NCBI RefSeq assembly: GCF_030445035.2
Contig: NC_080702.1
Span: 28,722,053 to 28,786,052, forward strand
DNA: 64,000 bases
DNA from: Dasypus novemcinctus
Lineage: Eukaryota > Chordata > Mammalia > Cingulata > Dasypodidae
Direction: 5' to 3'
Position numbers and translations under genes: made by a program. Positions 32,562 to 43,519 of this stretch are shown piece by piece; position 1 is the first letter of the stretch; each line of letters begins with the position of its first letter. A model generated the notes under the pieces. The model was given only the letters and a program-made list of their open reading frames with translations. It ran no database searches and had not been told where the DNA came from.

Positions 32562-32965
32562 GAAGCAGACTTGGATCAGCTGATAGAGCATCTGCCTACC
32601 ACATGAGAGGTCCAGGGTTCAAACCCAGGGCCTCCTGACCCGTGTGATGAGCCGGCCCACGTGCGGTGCTGATGTGCGCAAGGAGTGCTGTACCATGCAG
32701 GGATGTCCCCCACATAGGGGAGCCCCACACGCAAGGAGTGTGCCCTGTAAGGAGAGCTGCCCCATGCAAAAAAAGTGCAGCCTGCACAGGAGTGGTGCTG
32801 CACACATGGAGAGCTGACACAGCAAGATGATGCAACAAAAAGAGACACAGATTCCAGATGCCGCTGACAAGAATGCAAGCAGATACAGAAGAACACACAG
32901 CAAATGGACACAGAGAGCAGACAACAGGAGGGGGAGGGGAGATAAATAAATAAATAAATCTTGGG
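32562..32965 (+). mobile_element. DAS-type long SINE, sense
   Basis: It begins GGGAAGCAGACTTGGATCAG at the L1 3' end and finishes in an AAATAAATAAATAAATCTTG tail. The 217-codon minus-strand frame across it and its neighbours is a SINE/LTR shadow. Confidence 0.9.
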
Positions 32966-32984
32966 GGGAAAGAAGAACCAATCC

Positions 32985-33042
32985 CAAGACCTCCCATGTG
33001 GTAGGTTGGCACCCAACTTTTTGAGCCACATCTGCTTCCCAA
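32985..33042 (-). mobile_element. SINE head fragment, antisense
   Basis: Only the head remains: AAGACCTCCCATGTGGTAGG, then GAGCCACATCTGCTTCCC. Confidence 0.65.
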
Positions 33043-33059
33043 ATAAGCGTTTCTTTGGG

Positions 33060-33463
33060 GGTTTTTTGGGGGTGCTCTTCCTCGGTGGCCAGAGGAGAGC
33101 CAACAGTTCCAAGCTTGATTGTCCATGCCTGAGAAATTGGTGTTTTACTGTAGTTGCTACACGCAAATGAGGCATAAGCATAACTCTAAAAAAGTGCTGC
33201 ACTTTGTTCAAAAATAAAGATACATACATTTAAAATGTTTATCAAGGCATGCAGGGATGCTCATGGCTTCTACAAAATGCTTTGATTACAATCAAAGAAG
33301 CAGAGATCCTTCTGCAAGGAGGAGAAAGGTCAGAGAGTTACAGTTTTTCTGACTTTGACTTACTCAGGTAATTGTTTCCTGGGGCTTGTCTTATGATTAA
33401 CTGAATCTAGCCTACAGCTTAACTTAAGGAAAGGGCAGTTAGTATTGGGATACCTATGCCACA
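33060..33463 (-). mobile_element. ERVL-type LTR (antisense), likely 5' LTR
   Basis: In element sense it begins TGTGGCATAGG at 33463. It matches, in order, the split LTR at 21680-24109 but has no large insertions. If both belong to one provirus, gag and part of pol between 28606 and 33060 were lost or replaced by the L1 insertion. An independent solo LTR is also possible. Confidence 0.65.
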
Positions 33464-33624
33464 CTACCTAAAAAAGGTTGTTTCCCTCTACCAATTAATT
33501 TATTTTCTAGCTATCTCCCCAAGATGCTCCAGTTTTTAAAATATTTTATATATTTAAAACAGCCAAATTATGCTTACAAATTATACGTTTGACACAGTAT
33601 ATGAAAAATTTTTAATAAAGTTGT

Positions 33625-34014
33625 TTTTCATTATTTTTTATTTATCCCCCCTCTTCTGCCTACACTCACTGTCTGCTCTGTGTCCATTCATTGCAAGTTC
33701 TTCTGTGTCTGCTTGTTCTTCTCTTGTCTTCTTCTCTTTAGGAGGCACCAGGAACCAATCCTGGGACCTCCGATGTGGGAGAGATGTACTCAATCGTTTA
33801 AGCCAACTCAGCTCCCCGGTCTGCTCCTTCTCTCACTGTCTCTCCTCTGCATCTCCCTTTGTTGTGTCATCTTGCTGCACCAGCTCTCCATGGAGCAGGC
33901 CATCAGCTCTCTGTGGCAAGGCCATCTTGCCTTTACCAGGCCCTGGGAATCAAACCCAGGGCGGCCTCCCGTTCAGTAGGTGGGCGCCCAATTACTTGAG
34001 CCACTTCCACGTCC
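33625..34014 (-). mobile_element. Divergent dimeric SINE, antisense
   Basis: Minus-strand heads occur at 34014 (GGGACGTGGAAGTGGCTCAA) and again in the middle near 33818 (GGGGAGCTGAGTTGGCTTAA). This is a two-headed unit like those at 16595 and 49775. Confidence 0.7.
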
Positions 34015-34101
34015 CAGCACATGAAAATTGAAGACAGCATTCAATAATCCACCAGAAAAGCAAGGTCAAGAACAAAGAAGTTTTTGACAATGATACTAAG
34101 T

Positions 34102-34322
34102 AGAGGTCAGGGGTCAGGGAGATTTTTCTGCAAAGGGCCAGATAGTATTTTAGGGTTTGCAAGTCATAAGTCCCTGTGACAACTATTCAGTGCTGTAGGT
34201 GAAAGCAAGCACAGATAATATATAAATGAAGGGTTGTGGCTGTGTTCCTACAAAATTTTATTTAAAAAATATTTTGCAGGCCAAGTTTGTCCCACAGATC
34301 ATAGTTTGCTGGCACCTGATAT
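34102..34322 (+). mobile_element. hAT-like non-autonomous DNA transposon fragment
   Basis: The stretch AAAGGGCCAGATAGTATTTT, then GGGTTTGCAAGTCATA, GTGGCTGTGTTCCTACAAAA and CATAGTTTGCTGGCACC resembles an old placental-wide MER-type DNA transposon. The ends GGTCAGGG and TTTGCTGGCACC are worn inverted repeats. The family name is not certain. Confidence 0.6.
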
Positions 34323-34333
34323 AAATGATTCTT

Positions 34334-34741
34334 TTTTTTCTCTCTCTCTTCCCTTCCCCCTCCCTCCCTCCCCCCAGTTGTCTGCTCTCTGTGTCCATTT
34401 GCTGTGTGTTCTTCTGTGACTGCTTCTATCCTTATCAGCGGCACAGGAATCTGTTTCTTTTTGTTGTGTCATCTTGTCTGTCAGCTCTCCATGTGTGCGG
34501 CGCCACTCCTGGGCAGGCTGCACTTCCTTTAGCGCTGGGCGACTCTCCTTAGGGGGTGCACTCCTTGCGTGTGGGGCTCCCCTACGCGGGGGACACCCCT
34601 GCGTGGCAGGGCACTCCTAGTGCGCATCAGCACTGCACATGGGCCAGTTCCATACGGGTCAAGGAGGCCCAGGGTTTGAACCTTGGACCTCCCATGTGGT
34701 AGGTGGACGCCCTATCCATTGGGCCAAGTCCACTTCCCCAA
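34334..34741 (-). mobile_element. DAS-type long SINE, antisense
   Basis: The duplication TGATTCTT lies at 34326-34333 and 34743-34750. It retains CpGs in the body (CCCTACGCGGGGGACACC). Confidence 0.92.
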
Positions 34742-34784
34742 GTGATTCTTAAACACTGTTCCCCTTCTGTATCTGCTACCCCTA

Positions 34785-34880
34785 CTTTTGGGGTTTTTTA
34801 GGAAGTACTGGGGATTGAACCCAGGATCTCATACAAAGGAAGCAGGTGCTCAACCACTTGAGCTACATCTGCTCCCATGC
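34785..34880 (-). mobile_element. Short tRNA-like SINE, antisense
   Basis: Head-only unit, read on the minus strand from GGGAGCAGATGTAGCTCAAG to GGGTTCAATCCCC. Confidence 0.75.
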
Positions 34881-35744
34881 TATCCCCACTTTTGTGTGTT
34901 TCTCTTTCCTTCTCTCCTAGACTACTGGAGTGACTTCCGTGGGAATCCCTGTCATCTGTTTGCACCCCTTCTTAGTGGCTTTTCTAATATCTAAATCTGA
35001 TCTTAGAGAATAAAATTGAAGAAAAATAAATAAGTAAATAAATCGGGTATTATAACTTGCCTTATTCTCTGAGGACCCTGCATATTATTATGCTATTTAA
35101 AATGGGATTGTTTCATCATTTCAATTTTCACTTCTTTATTGCTAGCATATAGAAATAAACTAACTTTTGTATGTTGATCTTATTATATTCTATGACCTTG
35201 CTTAACTTTCTAATAGCTTTTTTATAGATTTTGGGGATTTTCTACATAGATAATAATCTCTCTTCTGTGGCCAAAGACAGTTTTGTACATTATATTTCAA
35301 TCTCTATGCCTTTTATTCTAGCCTTACTGCACTAGCTAGACCCTCCAGTACAATGCAGAATAGAAATGATGAGAGTGAGCTCTTGTTCCCAACCTTAGGG
35401 GGAAAAAAATCATTCAGTCTTATTTAATAAGTGTAATGTTGGGTGTAGGTTTTTCACAAATACCCTTTATCAGATAAAGGGTTTCCCTTTTCTGCCTTCT
35501 GAGAGATAGTATAATGAATGGATATTAAATTTATCAAATGCTTTTGCTGTGTCAATTTAGATGATCACGCAGTTGCCTTTGTTAGTCTTTTCATGTCATG
35601 AATCACATGGATTGATTTTCAAATTTTAATCTAACTTACATCCATGGGATAAAGCCCATTTAGTCATAAGCACCTCTTTATTCACCTCCCACAAATTTTA
35701 ATATCTCATGGTCTATTTTTTTTTTTCAATTAAAAATATTTTCT

Positions 35745-35930
35745 AGAGGATTGGATGTAGCCCAAGTGGGTGAATGCCTGCTTCCCATGTATGAGGTCCC
35801 AGGTACAAACTAACGAAGAAATGAATAAACCCATTCTCATTGTGGAGCAGATGTAGCTCAGTGACTGAGCACCTGCTTCCCATGTACAAGTTCCTGGGTT
35901 CATTCCCCAGTACTTCCTAAAACATACATA
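35745..35930 (+). mobile_element. Two short tRNA-like SINEs, sense
   Basis: Head-only units start at about 35748 (GGATTGGATGTAGCCCAAGT) and 35843 (GGAGCAGATGTAGCTCAGTG). The second has the B-box-like GGGTTCATTCCCC. The first lacks an obvious tail. Confidence 0.7.
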
Positions 35931-36192
35931 TTTTTTCTAATTTATCTTTTGTTTTGTTATTTGACACAAAGGTTGCAAAGAAATGTTTGGTTGTTTTTCT
36001 TTTAACTTTTAAATGTTTAAGGGTTTTCCAGCTCTCTTTATGTTATTGATTTCTAGTTTAATCCCTCTGTGGTCAGAAAGCATGCTTTATATTATTTAAA
36101 TCTTTTTAAGTTGGATGAGATTTCTTTTATTGTCCACGTGTACTTATGTGTATTCTGCTGTGGTTGGGTAGAATGTCCTTTAAGAGTGAATT

Positions 36193-36512
36193 AGGGGGAA
36201 ATGGACTTGGCCCAGTGGTTAGGGCGTCCGTCTACCACATGGGAGGTCCGCGGTTCAAACCCCGGGCCTCCTTGACCCGTGTGGAGCTGGTCCATGCACA
36301 GTGCTGATGCGCACAAGGAGTGCCCTGCCAAGCAGGGGTGTCCCCCATATGGGGGAGCCCCACACACGGGTAACAAAAAGAGACACAGATTCCTGTGCCG
36401 CTGACAACAACAGAAGGGGACAAGAAGAAAGATGCAGCAAATAGACACAGAGAACAGACAACCAGGGAGGGGGGTGGAGGGGAGAGAAATAAATAAATAA
36501 ATCTTTTTTAAA
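36193..36512 (+). mobile_element. DAS-type SINE, sense, internal deletion
   Basis: It starts GGGGGAAATGGACTTGGCCC. About 100 bases of the body are missing at 36369/36370, where GGAGCCCCACACACGGG joins directly to TAACAAAAAGAGACACAG. Confidence 0.9.
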
Positions 36513-36774
36513 AAGCAAGTATTTATTTTGTATGAAAAAAATTATAGAATACTGATCACAGGAACAATTTGCCAGTTGAGTAATTATTGTTCATATACTA
36601 TAATGTTGTTATTTTACATTTATCTGGTCTACTCCAGCTCTTTTTTGGTTACTATTTGCATGGAATACCTTTTTACACCCTTTCACTTTTAACCTGGTTG
36701 TGTCCTTATGTGTGAGGCGAGTCTCTTGTAAACAACATGTAGACAGCTCATATTTGTTATCCATCTATGTCTTT

Positions 36775-36868
36775 TTATTTTTTTAGGTACCAGGGCTGGG
36801 GATTGAATCCGGGACCTTGTATGTGGGAAGCCAGCATTCAATCATTAGGCCACATTGGCTCCCCACCT
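36775..36868 (-). mobile_element. Short tRNA-like SINE, antisense
   Basis: Head-only unit whose minus strand reads GGGGAGCCAATGTGGCCTAA to GGATTCAATCCCC. It interrupts the antisense L1. Confidence 0.72.
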
Positions 36869-37148
36869 ACGTCGTTTGATGGGGAGTTCAATCCATTAAC
36901 ATTCAGTGTTCTTACGGTAAAGGCATTTCTTACTTCATCCATTTTGTCCTTCAGCTCTCTGTTGTCATATCATTTAGTTCACCCTTCCTAATAATATTCA
37001 TTTCTAAACTCTTCTCCAAATATCTCACCCTTGTTTTTCCTTTCAGGCTGCAGCATCCCCTTTAGTATTTCTTTCAAATCTGGTCTTTTGGTAACATATT
37101 CTATCAGTTTTTGTTTGATTGTGAAGGCTTGAACTCACCCTCATTTTT

Positions 37149-37583
37149 TTTAAAGATTTATTTATTTATTTATTTTTATTTATTTATTTATTTATTTCTC
37201 CCCCCCCCCCCCCCCCCGCCAGGTGTCTGCTCTCTGTGTCCATTTGCTGCGTGTTCTTCTGTGACTGCTTCTATCATTATCAGTGGTACGGGAATCTGTG
37301 TCTCTTTTTGTTGCATCATCTTGCGTCAGCTCTCCGTACGTGCGGCGCCATTCTTGGGCAGGCTGCACTTTCTTTCGCACTGGGCGGCTCTCCTTGAGGG
37401 GCACACTCCTTGCATGTGGGGCTCTCCTATGCGGGGGACACCCCTGTGTGGCACAGCACTCCTTGTGCGCATCAGCACTGCGCATGGGCCAGCTCCACAT
37501 GGGTCAAGGAGGCCTGGGGTTTGAACTGCGGACCTCCCATGTGGTAGGCAGATGCCCTATCCATTGGACCAAGTCCACTTCCC
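37149..37583 (-). mobile_element. DAS-type long SINE, antisense, long microsatellite tail
   Basis: The perfect 13-bp duplication CACCCTCATTTTT lies at 37136-37148 and 37584-37596. The tail has grown into a TTTA-type microsatellite (about 37155-37198), followed by a run of 17 C (37201-37217). Confidence 0.94.
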
Positions 37584-39149
37584 ACACCCTCATTTTTGAA
37601 GGACAGTTTTGCCAGATACAGAATTTTTGACTGGCAGTTTTTCTCCTTCAGCACCTTAAATATATCATACCACTTTCTTCTCTCCTCCATAGTTTCTGAT
37701 GAGAGGGCTGCATTTAATCTTATCAAGTTTCCCTTGTATGTGATGCTTTGCTTTTATCTTGCTGTTTTCAGAATCCTCTCTTTATCTCTGATACTTGTCA
37801 TTCTGAATAGTAGGTATCTCGGGGTAGGTCTCTTTGGATTTATTTTGGGTATGTTGTCCTTCTCAGATATTGATATTTAGGACTTTTATAAGGGTTGGAA
37901 ATTTTTCAGTCATTATTTCAAATATTCTTTCTGCCCCTTTTCCATTCTCTAACTCCTTCTGGGACACCAATAATGTGAATGTGCATTTTGCATTGTCATT
38001 CAATTCCCTGAGACTCTGTTCCATTTTTTCTATTCTCTTCTCTTTCTGTTCTCCTATCTTTTCTAGTTCAGATGTTCTATCTTTGAAATCACTAATTCTG
38101 CCTTTAAGCAATTGAAATCTGCTCTTATGTGCCTCTAATGTATTTTTACTCTCATCCATTGTGTCTTTCATTCCCATAAGCTCTGTTATTTTTCTTTGCA
38201 GGCTTTCAAATTGTTCTTTATGCTCTCCCAGTGTCTTTTTAATAGCCTTTATTTCTTTAGTCATATTTTCTTTAAATTCTTTGAAGTGATTTAGGAGAGT
38301 TTTGTGATTAACACTGATTAATTGTATCAAATCCTGTATCTTGTCAGGATATTAGGTTTATTCATTTGGCTGGGCTGTCTCTTCCTGTTTCTTAGTATGG
38401 CTTGTAAATTTTTGCTGATATCTAAGAATCTGAATATGTTGGTGAATTTACTCTGATGGCTAATTTCTCTCTCTTGCCTATTGTTTTTGGGCGGTTTTTT
38501 TTTTTTTTCACAGCTCTTCTTTACTATTTGGTTCAATTTATTCTCTGTCTTTAAAATTTCCCAGCTTAAGTTATCAAAACTGGGTCAGGGACTCACTAGT
38601 GGGGTACAGATTTTCTCCCAAGGATAGCGTACAAGAGAACTGCTAAGTTTTTGTCCATGCAATTTCCAGTCCGGCCAGCAGATGGCACTCATCAGTGCAC
38701 CTTTCCAGGGAGGGGTTTCAGTCTGGGCTTTCCTGTGTTTCTGCTTTGAATTTCCAGATTGGAGAGTCACAGCAGGCTCTGCTGGCAGAATTCACTGAAG
38801 AAAAGCTCCCCAGCTCCCCTCCCAAATTTTCCCTTGAAACAGTTGACAGGAAGGAACATGTTGCTCCCCTCTCAGTTGGCTGCAGTGAGCCAGGGGTTTT
38901 CCCTCAGCATAATATCTTGGGGGTGGGGAAGGGGAGCCCTTCGCAGCCACCAGGGGGCTTGGTAACTCATGTTTGTTATTTCGACAAAAGTCTCTCTGTC
39001 CCTCACCCTCCTGGGAGTTGTTTAGCACTGTCCTGGTCTGCTGATCCCCAAAGCAGGTCCTCTAGACAGCTTTTGGCTCTTTCTTCATTGTTTATGTGAG
39101 AGCATTCAGCTCTGCCTGTTAGTCCATTACCATCCTACCACAATCTTCC

Positions 39150-39880
39150 TCAGTTACATCAGTTTTTGCTTTACATATTGTGTAACTCTGGTAAGAGTTA
39201 CATAAGTCTTCCTGATGAACTGACTCCTTCATCTTTACACTTTATCGCTCTTTATCCCTTGTAATATTCCTTGTTCTGAAGTCAGCTTTATCTGGTACTA
39301 AGAGAGTCACTCCAGTTTTGTTTCGTTTTGTGTCGCTGGGGTTTAATTTTAACCTATGTCTTTACATTTAAAGCTGGTTTCATGTAGAGAGCACAGAATA
39401 AGATTTTGATTTTTTTCTACCCAACCTGACAATATTTGTAGGTTTTCTTTCACTTGGTTTCTTAAACTTTTACACTTGATACTTATTGACACATTTGGAT
39501 TCAAATCTACCCTCTTTCTAGTTGTTTTCTCTTTTTCCATTATTTCTTTGTTCTTTTTTCCCACTTTTCTCTCTACTTTTGAATGAATTGAGCATATTTA
39601 TTAATCCCCACTATTAGTTTCTTATTCGTGCCCCTTTACATTTTTCAGTGGTCACTCTCAGATTTGTATATTCATATATAACGTATCAGTCAGCCTTAAA
39701 ATAATTTCATATGATCTCACACAAAATATAAGAATATTACCATAATAAACTTTAATTTCCTTTCTTCCATTCCTTGGATTAATGCTGTCACACACTTTAG
39801 TGAACTCTAACTAATAGGTGCATTTTTCCCAATGGTTTGCCTTAACAATGCTAAACATAATTTCTGTGTTGTCTAGTGAT
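39150..39880 (-). mobile_element. Old L1 endonuclease-region fragment, antisense
   Basis: Forward stretches such as TGAAGTCAGCTTTATCTGG and TTTACATTTAAAGCTGGTTTC are typical of the antisense early ORF2 of old L1s. The fragment is stop-ridden. Confidence 0.65.
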
Positions 39881-39907
39881 GAGTAAATATATTATTTAAA
39901 ATAAGAG

Positions 39908-40003
39908 GCCAGGAGTGGATGTAGCTCAGTGGTCTGAGTGCCTGCTTCCCACATAGGAGGTCCTGGGTTAAATCCCCGGTACCTCCTTAAAAAAACAAAC
40001 AAT
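39908..40003 (+). mobile_element. Short tRNA-like SINE, sense
   Basis: Starts AGGAGTGGATGTAGCTCAGT, has GGGTTAAATCCCC and an AAAAAACAAACAATAAAA tail. Confidence 0.75.
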
Positions 40004-40379
40004 AAAATAAGAGGTAGATTTTTCAATGTTGTAGAAAAGGAGTTACAAATATGAAAAGGAAAAGATTACATTGAAGCCTCTGGTTGAATTGTAATTATCG
40101 GTATAAATTCATAGTTTTGCATCTATAACTAGATAGATAAATATAGAAATAGATGCACGTAGGTTTCTTACACATGTTCATAAATTTCCAAGTTCTGCTG
40201 CTGAGAAGCACTAGAAATAAAGACATACCCAGTACAATGAACACACTTTGACCACAGATTTGAAAACCATTCTTCACTAAAGGGAACCAGGGTTATTTGG
40301 AGAAATGGCTACAAACTTAAGAAAGCAAGTTAGATTGGCATCAGCCTTTTCAAAATGTAACATATGAAAAGCCAAGAAT

Positions 40380-40690
40380 TAAACAGCATTTTTTTTTTAA
40401 TGACTGAAAGTATAAGGCAAGGATTCTATATCCAGTCAAGCTGTCTCTCAAATATCAAGGCTAAAGAAAAACAGTTTTCAATACTCAAAAGAACACAAGG
40501 AATTCTGCACCCATCAGCCCCCTTGAGCCCTGCTGGAGGATAAGCCACATCCAACCAAGTGATAACTGGAAAGACTTCAGCGAAAGGACTGAACATGGGG
40601 GGTGGGGGTGAGGTATATGAGAACCTTTTATATTTTTTAATGTAACATTCTTTGCAATCTATGTATCTTTTTTTTTAAAGACAATAAATA
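40380..40690 (+). mobile_element. L1 pieces, sense (ORF1 end and 3' terminus)
   Basis: The stretch GATTCTATATCCAGTCAAGC resembles the end of L1 ORF1. The part from 40590 (GGGGGGTGGGGGTGAGG, then CTTTTATATTTTTTAATG) is an L1 3' terminus. The middle is missing. Confidence 0.55.
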
Positions 40691-41164
40691 AGTAAAAAGG
40701 ACTGAACATTAAAATATATATAAATATACATCTAAGACTAAAGCAAAGGTGGGAGTGGGGACAGAAAACAAATATAAAACCATTAAAATTATGATAAAGT
40801 ACAAGTAATATGAGTAAGGAGGAGAGAAATAGGGAAAATAAAAATGAATGGAAAAAAAAGGAGAGGGATGCTGCAATCAGCTCACAATAGGTTGGCTCGA
40901 AGGGAAGGCAGCACAGAACTTACAGAAATAAAGGACAGAGAGACACGAGGGGAGACAAACCTGGGACCAGGGGACTCACAGCTTCTGGAACTAAGAGCCT
41001 CGACCCTTGTTTTCCCATGACATTTATTGGGACACTACCAAGGAGCTGTTTGCTATCGGAACTGCAACATCATTTACAATAACAGGGAACAACTGCAACA
41101 TCTAACAACTGCTACATTTAACAGGTGTAACATTTACAATAACACACAGGTAAGCCAGTTTCCC
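40691..41164. other. A-rich intergenic, nothing recognised
   Basis: Mostly A-rich sequence. I see no gene and no clear repeat boundary. Confidence 0.4.
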
Positions 41165-41416
41165 ACAACAAGGGAGCGGCTATGGCTCGAGCGATTGAGC
41201 TCCTGCTTCCCACATGGAAGGTCCCAGGTTCGGTTTCTGGTACCTCCTGAAAAAAACAAGGGCAAACAACGAGCAAAACAAATGAAAAAAAAAAAAACAA
41301 CAACAACTCAGGGGAGCTGATGTGGCTCAGTGGTTGAGCACCGGCTTCCCACATGTGAGGTCCTGGGTTCAATCCTCAGTCCCCAGTACCTCAAAAAAAA
41401 AAGAAAGAAAGAAAGA
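41165..41416 (+). mobile_element. Two short tRNA-like SINEs, sense, and GAAA microsatellite
   Basis: Heads start at about 41170 (AGGGAGCGGCTATGGCTCGA) and 41311 (GGGGAGCTGATGTGGCTCAG). The second ends in an A-run leading into AAAG repeats at 41399-41416. Confidence 0.75.
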
Positions 41417-41692
41417 GAATAAGTTTATTGATATATAAAGACAGGAAAACATTAAAGAGTTTTTTTAAAACCTGATAAAATAATAAAAAGTTTAGAAAAC
41501 AAGAAACAAAGGTCATTTTAAAGGTTTAAGTATAAAGATTAAAAACTAGGAAATAATACAAATCTTTCTAAGTAGCAAAAAGTTATGAGTAAAGATTATA
41601 GAAAAAAATATAGCAATAGAACAAAATATACAAAATTGTGAAACATTTTGACAATTGAGACCTAATGTATCATTCATGTCAACAAACATGAT

Positions 41693-42492
41693 TGGAAGTG
41701 GACTTGGCTCAACAGATAGAGTGTCCGCCTATCACATGGGAGGTCCAGGGTTCAAACCCAGGGCTTCCTGACCCGTGTGGAGCTGGCCCACGTGCAGTGC
41801 TGATGCGCGCAAGGAGTGCCCTGCCACGCAGGGGTGTCCCCCGCGTAGGGGAGCCCCACACACAAGGAGTGCGCCCGGTAAGAAGAGCCATCCCTCATGA
41901 AAGAAAGTTCAGCCTGCCCAGGAGTGGCGCCACACACATGGAGAGCTGACGCAGCAAGATGACGCAACAGGGAAACGGACTTTAGCCCAGTGGTTAGGGT
42001 GTCCTTCTACCATATGGGAGGTCCGCGGTTCAAACCCCGGGCCTCCTTGACCCGTGTGGAGCTGGCCCATGCGCAGTGCTGATGCGCGCAAGGAGTGCCG
42101 TGCTACACAGGGTGTCCCCCGCGTAGGGGAGCCCCACGCGCAAGGAGTGCGCCCATAAGGAGAGCCGCCCAGCGCGAAGGGAGCAGCCTGCTGAGGAATG
42201 GCGCCGCCCACACTTCCCGTGCCGCTGATGACAACAGAAGCGGACACAGAAACAAGACGCAGCAAAAAGACACAGAAAACAGACAACCGGGGGAGGGGAG
42301 GGGAATTAAATAAATAAAAATAAATCTTTAAAAAAAAAAAAAAAAAAAAGGTGACGCAACAAAAAGAAACAGATTCCCTGTGCCCGACAAGAACACAAGG
42401 GGACACAGAAGAACACACAGCAAATCAACACAGAGAACAGACAATGGGGGTGGGGGAGAGAAATAAATAAAAATAAATCTTAAAAAAAAAAA
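41693..42492 (+). mobile_element. DAS-type long SINE, sense, split by a second SINE
   Basis: The outer copy comprises 41693-41969 and 42351-42492. Removing the inner copy restores GATGACGCAACAAAAAG. AACATGA flanks the outer copy near 41685 and 42491. Confidence 0.9.
41970..42350 (+). mobile_element. DAS-type long SINE nested in another copy
   Basis: The target duplication is GATGACGCAACA before it and GGTGACGCAACA after it. It belongs to the CpG-rich TTTAGCCCAGTGG subfamily that lacks the AGAGCTGAC segment, so this subfamily was active later than the outer copy's type. Confidence 0.92.
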
Positions 42493-42559
42493 CATGAATG
42501 CACTTAACACACCTGCTAAAAGAAAAGGATTTTCAAACCGACTCAAAAAACAGGATGCA

Positions 42560-43080
42560 AATATATACTGTGTTTTTTAAAAAGACACATTTAAAGTGAG
42601 ATAGTCAAAAAATAAGGGGAGGGACAAAGAGCTACTGGCAAATGGAAACAAGAAGCACAGGTGGTGATCCCGCTGTCAAATGAAGTAGAATTCAAGACCA
42701 AAAGTACTAAATGTGAAAAAAATGATATTTTTGATGTTAAACACCGTTTTCTGATGTTAAAAGCCATATTTATGAATAGAAGAGCTCTCATAAATATATG
42801 GAACTCAACACCCTGATAACAGAAATTGGATAATCTTCTCAAGCTTCCATGACACATTCCCAAATGGCAATCATCTATTAGGGCCAAAGAAGACCTTGGT
42901 AATTTCCAAAAGGCAGAAATATGACAGAGTACTCTCAGATCACAAGGCAAAAAATTTAAAATAAACCTAGATATTATTAACAAAAACAGAAGGGCCCTTC
43001 AATCTGGAAATGTAAAGGGCTTCTCTTAAGAACTCTTGGGCTGAAGAGGAAATACAAATTGAAATAACAGGAACCTAATT
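42560..43080 (+). mobile_element. Old L1-like fragment
   Basis: A-rich sequence such as AAAGACACATTTAAAGTGAG and AGGAAATACAAATTGAAATA resembles L1 ORF2 in sense, but it is heavily decayed. Boundaries are approximate. Confidence 0.45.
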
Positions 43081-43519
43081 CAAGACACCCAGGAGGTCAG
43101 AGAGGTGTAACTCGGGGAGAGGATGCTAAGATATTAATAGACACAGGTGCCAAGGGAATCTGAGCCTCATGCTGATTAAGATCTCTTGTATCCCCAAACA
43201 TGCCCAGCCCGTTTGTAGATAGACCTTTCCTACTTTACGAAGTAATACTGCTGGTCTTATCCAGGCTTATGGTTAAGTGGATCACATTACATCCAGTTAG
43301 TGATGGGCATTACAGGTCATTGTTATTTGGTGTCTCCTGGATAGGAGTTCAGTCTCCACCAGTCCCAGCAGCAACGCAAGGTTATTTTTCAAATGGAGAA
43401 GGTGTTCAGAGAAGAGGTTGCAGCAGCCAACCAGGGTGACACAGGAGTTTGGGAGTTTACATTCTGGACTTCAATCATCTCTGGCCAAATGTCAACATCC
43501 CATGACTTGGGTGCACTCC
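43081..43519. other. Unassigned; possible retroviral protease trace
   Basis: One plus-strand frame near 43120-43155 reads KILIDTGAKGI and then stops. This resembles the LIDTGA active-site motif of retroviral proteases. Nothing else retroviral is clear around it, so it may be coincidence. No gene is supported. Confidence 0.3.

Larger units (their letters stand above)
35045..39145 (-). mobile_element. Old L1, antisense: ORF2 part, ORF1 and 5'UTR
   Basis: Reading forward, antisense ORF2 reverse-transcriptase sequence (35045-35740 and 35935-36190) gives way to further L1 coding sequence (36515-37148). ORF1 comes next: the minus frame 37863-38330 has a heptad-like coiled coil (KITELMG, KGRISDFKDRTSELEKIGE). 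A GC-richer 5'UTR-like stretch lies at 38580-39140. Later SINE insertions at 35745-35930, 36193-36512, 36775-36868 and 37149-37583 break it up. Stops throughout show that it is inactive. I treat it as one element because the order is collinear; two elements cannot be excluded. Confidence 0.78.

Noticed and set aside
32576..33229. 217-codon open frame on the minus strand
   Set aside because: It is made of an ERVL-type LTR end, a SINE head fragment and an antisense SINE body. The same peptide recurs in many antisense SINEs and has no domain of its own.
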